Of a DNA stretch of 64,000 nt, positions 18,093 to 25,680 are shown one piece after another. The notes beneath the pieces are model-generated. The model did not search any database. It worked only from the letters and a program-made list of their open reading frames with translations, and had not been told where the DNA came from. The position numbers and the translations under genes were made by a program. The stretch comes from Pseudoalteromonas luteoviolacea (GTDB taxonomy: Bacteria > Pseudomonadota > Gammaproteobacteria > Enterobacterales > Alteromonadaceae): contig NZ_CP015411.1 of assembly GCF_001750165.1 (NCBI RefSeq), positions 840,001-904,000 of the forward strand, read 5' to 3'. How positions within the stretch are numbered: position 1 is the stretch's first letter; each line of letters starts with the position of its first letter.

Positions 18093-19157
18093 ATGGCTTT
18101 AATCAGTATGCGTCAACTTCTCGATCATGCGGCTGAGAATGAATACGGCGTTCCTGCCTTTAACGTGAATAACCAAGAGCAAATGCGTGCGATTATGGAA
18201 GCGGCTGACAGAACAAACAGCCCAGTTATCGTACAAGGTTCTGCGGGCGCTAGAAGCTATGCCGGTGCCCCTTTTATTCGCCATATGATTTTAGCTGCTG
18301 TTGAAGAATGGCCACATATTCCAGTTGTTATGCACCAAGATCACGGTACATCTCCTGCGGTATGTCAGCGTTCAATTCAATTAGGTTTTTCATCAGTCAT
18401 GATGGATGGCTCTTTGCTTGATGATGGCAAAACACCATCTACTTACGAATACAATGTTGATGTGACTCGTCGCACTGTAGAAATGGCACACGCATGTGGT
18501 GTATCGGTAGAAGGTGAGCTAGGTGTATTAGGTTCACTAGAAACTGGTGAAGCAGGCGAAGAAGATGGCATTGGCGCTGTAGGTAAGTTAACACAAGACC
18601 AACTACTTACTGATCCAGAAGAAGCTGCTGACTTTGTTAAAAAAACGGGAGTTGATGCTTTAGCGATTGCATGTGGTACATCGCACGGTGCATATAAATT
18701 TACTCGCCCACCTACAGGTGATATTCTTGCGATTAACCGTATTAAAGAGATCCATGCACGTATTCCTGATACGCATTTAGTTATGCATGGCTCGTCATCT
18801 GTACCTCAAGAATGGCTTGCCGTTATTAATGAGTTTGGTGGTGAGATCCCGGAAACTTATGGTGTACCAGTTGAGCAAATCGTTGAAGGTATCAAGCACG
18901 GTGTACGTAAAGTCAACATTGATACCGACTTACGTCTAGCTGCAACGGGCGCAATTCGTCGTCATTTGGCGCACAACCCTGCGAACTTTGATCCTCGTAA
19001 ATATTTAGCTGAAGCGACAAAAGCAATGACAGAGATTTGTATTGCGCGTTATGAAGCGTTTGGTACAGCTGGTCAAGCTTCTAACATTAAGCCGATCTCT
19101 TTAGATGATATGCATGTTAAATACCTTTCAGGCGAACTTGCACCTAAAGTTAAGTAA
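18093..19157 (+). CDS. fba: Fructose-1,6-bisphosphate aldolase, class II
   Basis: 354 residues, class II zinc-dependent aldolase of the longer subtype. Visible features: VPAFNVNN at the N-terminus, the metal/active-site segment MHQDHGTSP, VSVEGELG with zinc-ligand Glu, and CGTSHGAYKF and VMHGSSSVP with further His ligands. It cleaves fructose 1,6-bisphosphate to dihydroxyacetone phosphate and glyceraldehyde 3-phosphate. The ATG at 18093 has GGAGAAAAG upstream. Third gene of epd-pgk-fba. Its terminator has been split by the IS element that follows. Confidence 0.95.
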   Translation: MALISMRQLLDHAAENEYGVPAFNVNNQEQMRAIMEAADRTNSPVIVQGSAGARSYAGAPFIRHMILAAVEEWPHIPVVMHQDHGTSPAVCQRSIQLGFSSVMMDGSLLDDGKTPSTYEYNVDVTRRTVEMAHACGVSVEGELGVLGSLETGEAGEEDGIGAVGKLTQDQLLTDPEEAADFVKKTGVDALAIACGTSHGAYKFTRPPTGDILAINRIKEIHARIPDTHLVMHGSSSVPQEWLAVINEFGGEIPETYGVPVEQIVEGIKHGVRKVNIDTDLRLAATGAIRRHLAHNPANFDPRKYLAEATKAMTEICIARYEAFGTAGQASNIKPISLDDMHVKYLSGELAPKVK

Positions 19158-19180
19158 CCAGAAATTACACTTAATAAAAG

Positions 19181-19191
19181 CCCCATAAGGG
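19181..19191. repeat. Left target-site duplication of the IS4-type element
   Basis: CCCCATAAGGG, 11 bp, identical to 20613-20623 on the other side of the element. Length agrees with IS4-family duplications (10-12 bp). Confidence 0.9.
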
Positions 19192-19200
19192 TAATGCCGT

Positions 19201-20516
19201 TCACTTAAGGTGAGCGGCGTTTGTACTTTTAGCAACTGGGTATCGGTTTTTAGACACCTTCAATACCCTTGGGTAACTTCGTTCCCGTTTTCCTTCAAGC
19301 TTAAACTGACTCGCATTTCTTTCTATATCCAGGATGATTTTAGGCACATTTCCTGGAGCATATATAGGCATTTGAGTAAGTTTGTAGATGATATGTGATG
19401 AGGCATCTCTAAAGCTAAGTTGATTTGGGTAAACACTTTTTAGTGATTTAGCCATTAATACCATTTTGTAACGGATAAGGTTGTAAGCCAGTAACAAGCC
19501 CCATAGCTCTTGGTGAATTAGCTCCGGTAAATTGCTGCGCAAGGTGAATCGACTTTCCAATAGATGTTGCTTCATTTCTCGATAGCCCATTTCAATTTCC
19601 CAGCGGTGTGCATATAAATCTACAATCTCCGAAGCTGGATATGCCATTGCATCCGTCATTGATGTGAGTACACTCACTTCTTTTCCTTTCACTCGCCTTG
19701 TCAATAATCTCACGGTTATAGAGTCGGGTAAGTCAGGGCGCTTCTTCTTAGCCTGCGGCGTCGTTGTCAAACGAACCAGCTTATCTTGCTTCCCTAAGCT
19801 ATCAATCACTTCATACTGGGTCCCTTTCTTGAGGGGGAGCAGCCAATGCGTGTTACTCCCTTTTTGCTCCCATTCATGTAGCAAGCCAAGTGAATAAAAC
19901 CCCTTATCGAATAGCGTCAAGCTGTTATTTGGAATATGGTTAATGAGCCTGCTCGCTAGGTTCATCTCGTTTTCACTTACACTATCAAAGGCACTCCCCA
20001 ATATGAGATGACTGCTTAACTCCATTAAACAGACCATTCTGACTTGCGGATAACCAGCATAGCTGGCTTTATTGGCCGTTCGAGCAAAGGTCGCACTGTT
20101 TGCTGCGCTATCAGGCGTTCGCCAAACTACACCATCAACACCGTAAATATTAAGTCCATTCCAATGTGGATGCTCCGCACGTTCATGCCAAGTTTGGGCT
20201 GTACGGTAAAAAACATCTTGTACTACATTGCTACCTAGCTTTTTTCTAGCTTGAGTGACGGCACTTCGGGCGACATAGTCCACGTCTTGAGGCAAGACGA
20301 TGTCTAACTTATTAATTAGTTGACGAACGGATTCAGTTCGGAACAAGGACATACCAATGACTGCCCAAATCATGGCATCCATTGGGAGCTTGCGTTTACG
20401 CAATGTTGCTACACCATTGGAATCTAAACAGGCTTGTATAATAAAACATCAGCCAAGCTTTTAAATTCAGTGAGACGAGAGATAGATGTACGTGCAAGTG
20501 CTTCTGACAATTCCAT
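19201..20516 (-). pseudogene. IS4-family transposase, apparent frameshift near the N-terminus
   Basis: The main frame (19201-20403) encodes the catalytic DDE part: GVDGVVWRT with the first Asp, LFDKGFYS with the second, and the YREMK signature with Glu, ending in the family-typical NAAHLK. The conserved IS4 N-terminal region continues upstream in the same frame as QACLDSNGVATLRKRK without a start codon. The expected N-terminus (MELSEALARTS..., ATG at 20516) is in another frame and stops at 20424. Between them a few residues of the usual IS4 N-domain seem missing, so a small deletion has probably broken the gene. Translation from an internal start near the ATG at 20403 region would lack the N-domain. 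Programmed frameshifting is possible but no classical slippery heptamer is seen. Confidence 0.8.
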
Positions 20517-20553
20517 TAAAAAATCCGATACCAGTATACTGATATCGGATTTT
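20517..20553 (-). terminator. Terminator-like hairpin immediately before the transposase start
   Basis: AAAATCCGATA (20520-20530) pairs with TATCGGATTTT (20543-20553), with CAG/CTG pairs and a TATA loop inside. Read on the transposase strand it is followed by TTTTTT and then the ATG at 20516. It could stop transcription entering from outside or occlude initiation, as known for other IS4-family elements. Confidence 0.6.
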
Positions 20554-20612
20554 GAAGCCTTGAAAAGATCAGTCAACTGATCATTAAAATATTTCTTAAC
20601 TGATCGGCATTA

Positions 20613-20634
20613 CCCCATAAGGGGCTTTTTTTTT
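20613..20634 (+). terminator. Regenerated fba terminator containing the right target-site duplication
   Basis: CCCC-ATAA-GGGG followed by CTTTTTTTT. Removing the IS restores AAAAGCCCC-ATAA-GGGGCTTTTTTTT, evidently the original fba terminator. Bases 20613-20623 are the right target-site duplication. Confidence 0.85.
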
Positions 20635-20657
20635 GCAATTAGGTGTGTAGGTAATCT

Positions 20658-20669
20658 CTACCGCGGTAG
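20658..20669. repeat. Perfect 12-bp palindrome CTACCGCGGTAG
   Basis: A perfect palindrome just before the GATC array, followed two bases later by the 8-bp palindrome CGTTAACG (20671-20678). Function unknown; operator-like. Confidence 0.5.
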
Positions 20670-20683
20670 TCGTTAACGTGATT

Positions 20684-20984
20684 GATCAGTCAGCAGGATC
20701 GTTATTTTACTAACCGACAACGACCGGATCATTAAATTACTAACAGCCTATCTATGGGATCAACTTTTTACCAACTAAGACGGCACTTGATCGCAATGAT
20801 GTGTATTTTTTAATGCATTCTGTCCGGCATATTTTCAAAAGATCAATCACTTAGTGTTCATTAATATAAGCACTTACCTTTTAAGTACGTATAGATCTGA
20901 TCCTCGAAGGATCTACTAGGTAAGAAAGTGATCTCTGCACGGTGGACTTAGGAAAATTATGATCCCCTGTGAAATTACACGATC
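20684..20984. repeat. Dense GATC array with 30-31 bp periodic imperfect repeats
   Basis: Twelve GATC sites occur in 301 bases (20684, 20697, 20727, 20758, 20789, 20841, 20894, 20899, 20910, 20930, 20961, 20981); about one would be expected by chance. Spacings of 30, 31 and 31 bp link 20697-20789 and 31, 31 link 20899-20961. On the plus strand the left units begin GATCGTTATTTTACTAAC, GATCATTAAATTACTAAC and GATCAACTTTTTACCAAC; on the minus strand the right units begin GATCATAATTTTCCTAAG and GATCACTTTCTTACCTAG. So one repeat family points inward from both sides. No coding frame is present. Whether it is a methylation-sensitive switch, a SeqA/Lrp-type binding array or an origin-like element cannot be decided from sequence. 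Confidence 0.75.
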
Positions 20985-21137
20985 TTCATAATTTTTTAAT
21001 CTAAATATTTGTTGCGAAAAAAACACCATTATTCGATGCTAAGTGGCGTTAAATGCAGATAAAATAGGAACAAATTGTATCTAACTTATTGAAACTATGT
21101 TCCTGATAAATGAATTAACGTTATATTATCAGGTAAA

Positions 21138-21155
21138 CTTTCATAAAACTGTCAT
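21138..21155 (+). promoter_or_regulatory. Pho box upstream of phoB
   Basis: CTTTCATAAAACTGTCAT closely matches the PhoB consensus (two CTGTCAT half-sites, 11-bp period), and a third degenerate half-site TTAGTCATAA follows. It lies about 50 bases before the phoB start, as expected for autoregulation in phosphate starvation. Confidence 0.85.
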
Positions 21156-21206
21156 ACTTAGTCATAATAATGAAACCGACTTCGGTAACGTAAGAGATAA
21201 ATGGGA

Positions 21207-21896
21207 ATGTCACGTAGAGTACTAGTAGTTGATGACGAAGCACCAATCAGAGAAATGTTGGTGTTTGTGTTAGAACAAAATGGCTTTCAAGCAATTGAAG
21301 CGGAAGACTATGATTCAGCGATTGCAGCCATGGTAGAGCCATACCCAGATATGGTGCTCCTAGATTGGATGTTACCTGGCGGTAGTGGTATCCAAATTGC
21401 GAAAAAGTTTAAGCAAAGTGAGTATACTCGTCAGATCCCCATCATCATGCTAACAGCTCGTGGTGAAGAGGAAGACAAAGTTAAAGGATTAGAAGTAGGT
21501 GCAGATGACTACGTGACTAAGCCTTTTTCTCCAAAGGAGCTTATGGCGAGGATTAAGGCGGTAATGCGCCGTGTATCTCCGACATCGCTAGAAGAAGCGA
21601 TAGAGGTACATGGTTTAAGATTGGATCCAATTTCACACCGTGTTACCTCTGCAGGTAACGAACTAGAAATGGGGCCAACCGAGTTTAGGCTGTTGCACTT
21701 TTTCATGACTCACCCTGAGCGTGTTTATAGTCGAGAACAGTTGCTAGATCATGTATGGGGCACCAATGTGTATGTAGAAGACCGCACGGTTGATGTACAT
21801 ATTCGTCGCCTAAGAAAAGCGATTGCACCACTTGGTCACGATAGGTTAGTCCAAACTGTTCGTGGTGCGGGCTATCGTTTTTCTAGTAAAGTATAA
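21207..21896 (+). CDS. phoB: Phosphate regulon response regulator PhoB
   Basis: 229 residues. Receiver domain (about 1-120) with the acidic pair in VVDDE, phospho-Asp in LLDWMLPG (about residue 53) and KPFSP; winged-helix DNA-binding domain of OmpR type from about 130, with the recognition helix in RTVDVHIRRLRKA. It activates Pho-box promoters when phosphorylated by PhoR. I prefer the ATG at 21207 (MSRRVLVVDDE, nine bases after AAGAGA); the ATG at 21201 is in frame. A Pho box lies upstream. About 60 bases separate it from phoR. Confidence 0.95.
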   Translation: MSRRVLVVDDEAPIREMLVFVLEQNGFQAIEAEDYDSAIAAMVEPYPDMVLLDWMLPGGSGIQIAKKFKQSEYTRQIPIIMLTARGEEEDKVKGLEVGADDYVTKPFSPKELMARIKAVMRRVSPTSLEEAIEVHGLRLDPISHRVTSAGNELEMGPTEFRLLHFFMTHPERVYSREQLLDHVWGTNVYVEDRTVDVHIRRLRKAIAPLGHDRLVQTVRGAGYRFSSKV

Positions 21897-21957
21897 AGCA
21901 TTAATTTATGCGCTGTGGTAGCGTTATCCTAGCGCTTAATCTTTAGGATCATTTTAT

Positions 21958-23286
21958 ATGTATAGAGTGATTGATAAACAGGCGTTATTAAAACGCCTGT
22001 TTTTGTATTTTCTGCCGCTTACCCTAATTGGTATTCTGCTTGGTGCGCCTTTTGTCATGTTATTCCTAGGCGCAACGGTGCTGTTATTTTGGCATTTTAA
22101 GCAGTTATATAAATTGAGTGATTGGTTGATTAATCAACGTAGCTTTAATCCACCTGAAGGATCTGGCGCGTGGGAGCAAATTTTCGAAGGGATCTATCAC
22201 CTTCAGCACCGTAATCGTAAAAAGCGCAATGAACTTGCGGCGTTGATCCGCCGTTTTCGGGAGGGCGCAGAGGCGGTGCCTGATGCGGTGATCGTAATGC
22301 AACAGGATCTCAGTATTATTTGGTGTAATCAGTTGGCACTTAAAATCTTAGGTTTGCAATGGCCGACAGATCATGGCCAACGTTTAGATAATTTGATCCG
22401 TGATCCCAAGTTTGTGAAATATATGCAAGATCATGACTTCACGGATCCATTAGAGTTGGAAAGCGGACACAATGATGAGCGGGTTTTAGAGTTTCGCGTC
22501 ATGCCTTATGCTGAGCAGCTGATGATGGTAGTGCGTGACATTTCAAGGCTTAAAAAACTTGAGCAGATGCGCAAAGACTTTGTTGCCAATGTGTCTCATG
22601 AGTTGCGTACACCTTTGACTGTGGTGACCGGCTATCTGGAGATGATGGAAGGTGACAATATGCCGCCGCCGGCGATGTGGCAAAAAGCACATTTAACCAT
22701 GATTGAGCAGTGTAAGCGTATGGACAGTTTAGTGAACCAGCTACTGTCTTTATCGCGCATTGAAGGCGACAGGGATCAGGGTAATGATAAAGCGGTGAAT
22801 GTGCCAAATATGCTGCAATTGATCCGAACCGAAGCGCTTTCACTCAATCAAGATAAGTATCATGAAATTGAGTTTGATGTAGATGAAACTTTGGACATCA
22901 AAGGGTGTATTGATGAATTGCGAAGCGCGTTTTCAAATTTAGTGTTTAATGCAGTTCACTATACTAAGCCCAATGGAAAGATTTTGGTTAAGTGGTATTT
23001 GGAAGGTGAGCGTCCAGCGTTTTCTGTGACTGACAATGGGGATGGTATTGCGCCCGAGCATATCAATCGTTTAACTGAACGCTTCTATCGGGTTGATAAA
23101 GCGAGAAGTAGAAAAACAGGTGGCTCAGGCTTGGGGTTGGCAATCACAAAACATGTGCTTAGTCGCCATGACTCTCATCTGGAAATCAGCAGTACGTTGG
23201 GAGAGGGATCGTGCTTTTCATTCTCCTTTCCGAAGGAAAAACGCATTTTTATGACAATGCAAGAAAGTCATAAAAGTGTCATTTAA
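21958..23286 (+). CDS. phoR: Phosphate regulon sensor kinase PhoR
   Basis: 442 residues. Two adjacent hydrophobic segments (about 12-50) anchor it with hardly any periplasmic loop, as in E. coli PhoR; then a PAS domain (about 95-200), HisKA with the phospho-His in SHELRTP (about 214), and HATPase with FNAVHYT (N-box), TDNGDGI and GGSGLGL. It phosphorylates PhoB under phosphate limitation. The last 20 or so codons contain a Pho box that probably drives the downstream pstS gene. Confidence 0.95.
   Translation: MYRVIDKQALLKRLFLYFLPLTLIGILLGAPFVMLFLGATVLLFWHFKQLYKLSDWLINQRSFNPPEGSGAWEQIFEGIYHLQHRNRKKRNELAALIRRFREGAEAVPDAVIVMQQDLSIIWCNQLALKILGLQWPTDHGQRLDNLIRDPKFVKYMQDHDFTDPLELESGHNDERVLEFRVMPYAEQLMMVVRDISRLKKLEQMRKDFVANVSHELRTPLTVVTGYLEMMEGDNMPPPAMWQKAHLTMIEQCKRMDSLVNQLLSLSRIEGDRDQGNDKAVNVPNMLQLIRTEALSLNQDKYHEIEFDVDETLDIKGCIDELRSAFSNLVFNAVHYTKPNGKILVKWYLEGERPAFSVTDNGDGIAPEHINRLTERFYRVDKARSRKTGGSGLGLAITKHVLSRHDSHLEISSTLGEGSCFSFSFPKEKRIFMTMQESHKSVI
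23265..23282 (+). promoter_or_regulatory. Pho box inside the 3' end of phoR, upstream of pstS
   Basis: AAGTCATAAAAGTGTCAT fits the double half-site of PhoB binding, with a further inverted half-site TATGACAAT just upstream. It is 83 bases before the pstS start, so pstS probably has its own PhoB-dependent promoter. Confidence 0.7.
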
Positions 23287-23364
23287 GGGTAATTTTATTG
23301 TAATTAACTGAGCGCACAATGAGCATCAGGTAATCAAATGGGACGAACAATCGGAGTGACCCCA

Positions 23365-24333
23365 ATGAAATTTAAAAGCTTAGTTGCCGCAATGGGTGTG
23401 GCTGTGACAACATTGGTATCAACGCAAGTATCAGCGCTTGATAAAAACTTACAAGAGTACAATAAGACCAGCGGTATCTCAGGTAACTTTTCATCTGTGG
23501 GTTCAGATACGCTAGCAAACATGATGACGTTTTGGGCTGAGGAGTACAAGCGTATTTACCCTAACGTAAATATTCAAATTCAAGCGGCTGGCTCTTCTAC
23601 TGCTCCGCCAGCTTTAACAGAAGCGACAGCAAACTTCGGCCCAATGAGCCGTAAGATGAAGTCGAAAGAAGTTGAAGCGTTTGAAAAGCGCTATGGCTAT
23701 AAGCCGACAGAAGTGCGTGTAGCGATCGATGCGCTTGCTGTATTTGTTCATAAAGACAACCCAATCAAAGGCCTACGTATTGATCAAGTTGATTCAATTT
23801 TCTCTTCAACTCGTAAATGCGGTGGTGACAAGCAAGTTGATCGTTGGAGCGATGTGGGTCTAAATGGTCCTTGGGCTGCTAAAGATATTCAGCTTTACGG
23901 CCGTAACTCTGTGTCTGGCACGTATGGTTACTTTAAGAAAAAAGCACTGTGTAAGGGTGACTTCAGAAATAACGTAAATGAGCAGCCTGGTTCTGCCTCT
24001 GTTGTACAGTCAATCTCTTCATCCGTAAACGCAATTGGTTATTCTGGTATTGGTTACAAGACGTCAGGTGTTCGTACCGTTCCGTTAGCGAAAAAAGGCG
24101 ACAATTTTGTAGATGCAACATTAGAAAACGTTGCAACTGGTAAGTATCCATTATCACGTTTTCTCTATGTTTATGTGAATAAGCATCCGAACAAACCACT
24201 TTCTCCAATCGAAGCTGAATTTTTGAAGATGGTACTTTCTAAAGAAGGTCAGAAGATTGTAGAAAAAGACGGTTATGTGCCGCTAACAAGCAAGATGGCG
24301 AACCGCGAACTTAAGAAGCTAGGCCTGCTTTAA
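23365..24333 (+). CDS. pstS: Phosphate-binding protein PstS-like
   Basis: 322 residues with a signal peptide (MKFKSLVAAMGVAVTTLVS, cleavage around VSA-LD). The mature protein begins with the family segment GSDTLANMMTFW and contains AAGSSTAPPAL and RNSVSGTYGYF, the loops that hold phosphate in PstS proteins. It is a periplasmic substrate-binding protein. The ATG at 23365 is used because GGAG lies eight bases upstream and it starts a proper signal peptide. No pstC, pstA or pstB follows, so the ABC transporter it serves must be elsewhere, or it has a sensing or scavenging role with PhoR. Confidence 0.88.
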   Translation: MKFKSLVAAMGVAVTTLVSTQVSALDKNLQEYNKTSGISGNFSSVGSDTLANMMTFWAEEYKRIYPNVNIQIQAAGSSTAPPALTEATANFGPMSRKMKSKEVEAFEKRYGYKPTEVRVAIDALAVFVHKDNPIKGLRIDQVDSIFSSTRKCGGDKQVDRWSDVGLNGPWAAKDIQLYGRNSVSGTYGYFKKKALCKGDFRNNVNEQPGSASVVQSISSSVNAIGYSGIGYKTSGVRTVPLAKKGDNFVDATLENVATGKYPLSRFLYVYVNKHPNKPLSPIEAEFLKMVLSKEGQKIVEKDGYVPLTSKMANRELKKLGLL

Positions 24334-24355
24334 GCTTAAAGAATAGAGGTAAAAG

Positions 24356-24384
24356 GCCGCTCAGTGAGCGGCTTTTTTGTTAAT
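24356..24384 (+). terminator. Terminator of pstS
   Basis: GCCGCTCAGTGAGCGGC forms a stem of at least seven GC-rich pairs and is followed by TTTTTTGTT. Confidence 0.85.
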
Positions 24385-24413
24385 AATGGCTCATTTAAAT
24401 TGGAGTCGTTAAT

Positions 24414-24650
24414 TTAATACCGAGCACTGCGCATTTTTGTTAGCTCTTCCGCTTGTGCTTTACAAGCATTGTATCGTTCAATGCATTCGCCACTGCATAT
24501 CTGTCTTGTCATCGTTTGCTCTGTCGAGCTCATTGAGCAGTTCTGTTCGCATTGGAAGTTTTGTTGAGCACACTGATTGAGTTCCGGTGAATTTTGTTGA
24601 TTACTACAAGCAACTAAGCTAAGCAATAAAAGGGGCAGCGCAAATCTCAT
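24414..24650 (-). CDS. Small cysteine-rich lipoprotein
   Basis: 78 residues. A type II signal peptide ends in the lipobox LVAC, so the Cys at about 15 would be lipidated. The mature part of about 63 residues carries six further cysteines in C-x5-C-x3-C-style spacings, likely disulfide-bonded in the periplasm. No family recognised. It stands alone between pstS and panC, on the minus strand. Confidence 0.65.
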   Translation of the reverse strand: MRFALPLLLLSLVACSNQQNSPELNQCAQQNFQCEQNCSMSSTEQTMTRQICSGECIERYNACKAQAEELTKMRSARY

Positions 24651-24798
24651 AGTCGTTCCTATTCGTCAGCAGATAGAGAGTAATGTGTCTTATTTTAATC
24701 TTTTATACAGATTAAATTTAGCATACTTTTACAAAATGCTGCGTGTTAAGTATTCATGATAGATTTTGGTCATGGGGGCAGTGGAAGAGATTAGGCAG

Positions 24799-24822
24799 TA
24801 AAAAGCGCCCATAATGAGCGCT
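24799..24822 (-). terminator. Terminator of the panC operon
   Basis: On the minus strand, AGCGCTCATTATGGGCGCT forms an imperfect hairpin followed by TTTTTA, ten bases past the panC stop. Confidence 0.75.
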
Positions 24823-24831
24823 GTAGTAAAG

Positions 24832-25680
24832 TTATTGACCGACTTGTATATTGTCTATCAGCCTAACCTTACCTAAAAATGCAGCCGCCAGAATGACAAA
24901 GTCTTTGTCACCTTGTGTTGGCGACTGTAATGTGAACCTGTGCGCAACAGAGAAATAATCAGGTTTGAGGCCTGCTTGTTCAAGTGCTGTTTTTGCTTGC
25001 GCTTCAAGTGCATCAAAATCACGCTCACCCGCTTTAAGCGCCTGAGCTGTTTTTGATAGAACTTGATATAGGACTTTTGCAATGTCTTTTTCTTGCTCTG
25101 ATAAATATCCGTTACGTGAGCTCATCGCCAGTCCAGAAACTTCTCTTTGAGTCGGCACGCCAATGATTTCAATGGGCATTGATAAATCATGAACCATGGT
25201 CTTGATGACTTGAAGTTGCTGGTAGTCTTTTTCACCAAAGCAGGCAAAGTCAGGTTGTACTAGGTTAAATAACTTGGTAACAACCGTGGCAACACCGCGG
25301 AAATGGCCACTGCGACTGCCGCCACAATAGCCTTCAGACACACCTGGCACGTCAACAAAGCTTTGTGTTGCCAGTCCATTCGGGTAAATGGTTTCTACAC
25401 TGGGGGTAAAAACGATATCAGTGCCCAATTCAGCAAGCCCTTGCTTATCTTGAACTAGAGTACGAGGATAACTATCTAAGTCTTCATTTTGACCAAACTG
25501 CATCGGATTAACAAAAATGCTGACAACAACTTTGTCTGCGAGGGTTTTTGCCTTTTCAACGAGTGAAAAGTGCCCTTGATGCAAATTGCCCATAGTTGGT
25601 ACAAATGCGATACTGAGATCCTGTTGACGCCAAGCTTTTATTTGGCTTCGTAATGACTTTATTTCAGTGATGGATTGCAT
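24832..25680 (-). CDS. panC: Pantothenate synthetase
   Basis: 282 residues. The ATP-binding MGNLHQGHFSLV (HIGH-like) lies near residue 30 and MSSRNGYLS is the KMSKS-like loop near 185. It joins pantoate and beta-alanine with ATP to pantothenate. Its start overlaps the panB stop by one base (TAATG), indicating translational coupling. No panD follows; beta-alanine probably comes from PanP at 4.1 kb. Confidence 0.96.
   Translation of the reverse strand: MQSITEIKSLRSQIKAWRQQDLSIAFVPTMGNLHQGHFSLVEKAKTLADKVVVSIFVNPMQFGQNEDLDSYPRTLVQDKQGLAELGTDIVFTPSVETIYPNGLATQSFVDVPGVSEGYCGGSRSGHFRGVATVVTKLFNLVQPDFACFGEKDYQQLQVIKTMVHDLSMPIEIIGVPTQREVSGLAMSSRNGYLSEQEKDIAKVLYQVLSKTAQALKAGERDFDALEAQAKTALEQAGLKPDYFSVAHRFTLQSPTQGDKDFVILAAAFLGKVRLIDNIQVGQ

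Larger units (their letters stand above)
19192..20612 (-). mobile_element. IS4-group insertion sequence, 1,421 bp
   Basis: Ends are TAATGCCG on the left and CGGCATTA on the right; including flanking bases the terminal inverted repeats align over about 17 bp with two mismatches (TAATGCCGTTCACTTAAG versus TAATGCCGATCAGTTAAG). The right-end sequence is essentially that of E. coli IS4. Perfect 11-bp duplications flank it. Three GATC sites lie near its right end, as in other IS4-family elements whose ends are Dam-sensitive. It contains one transposase gene on the minus strand, apparently frameshifted near its 5' end. The length is slightly below the roughly 1,426 bp of IS4, consistent with a small deletion. 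Confidence 0.92.

Noticed and set aside
20640..21137. A chromosomal oriC in the GATC-rich stretch
   Set aside because: No good DnaA boxes (TTATCCACA type) are visible and none of the usual origin neighbours (dnaA, dnaN, gyrB, mnmG) are here, so an ordinary oriC is not supported even though the GATC density is similar.
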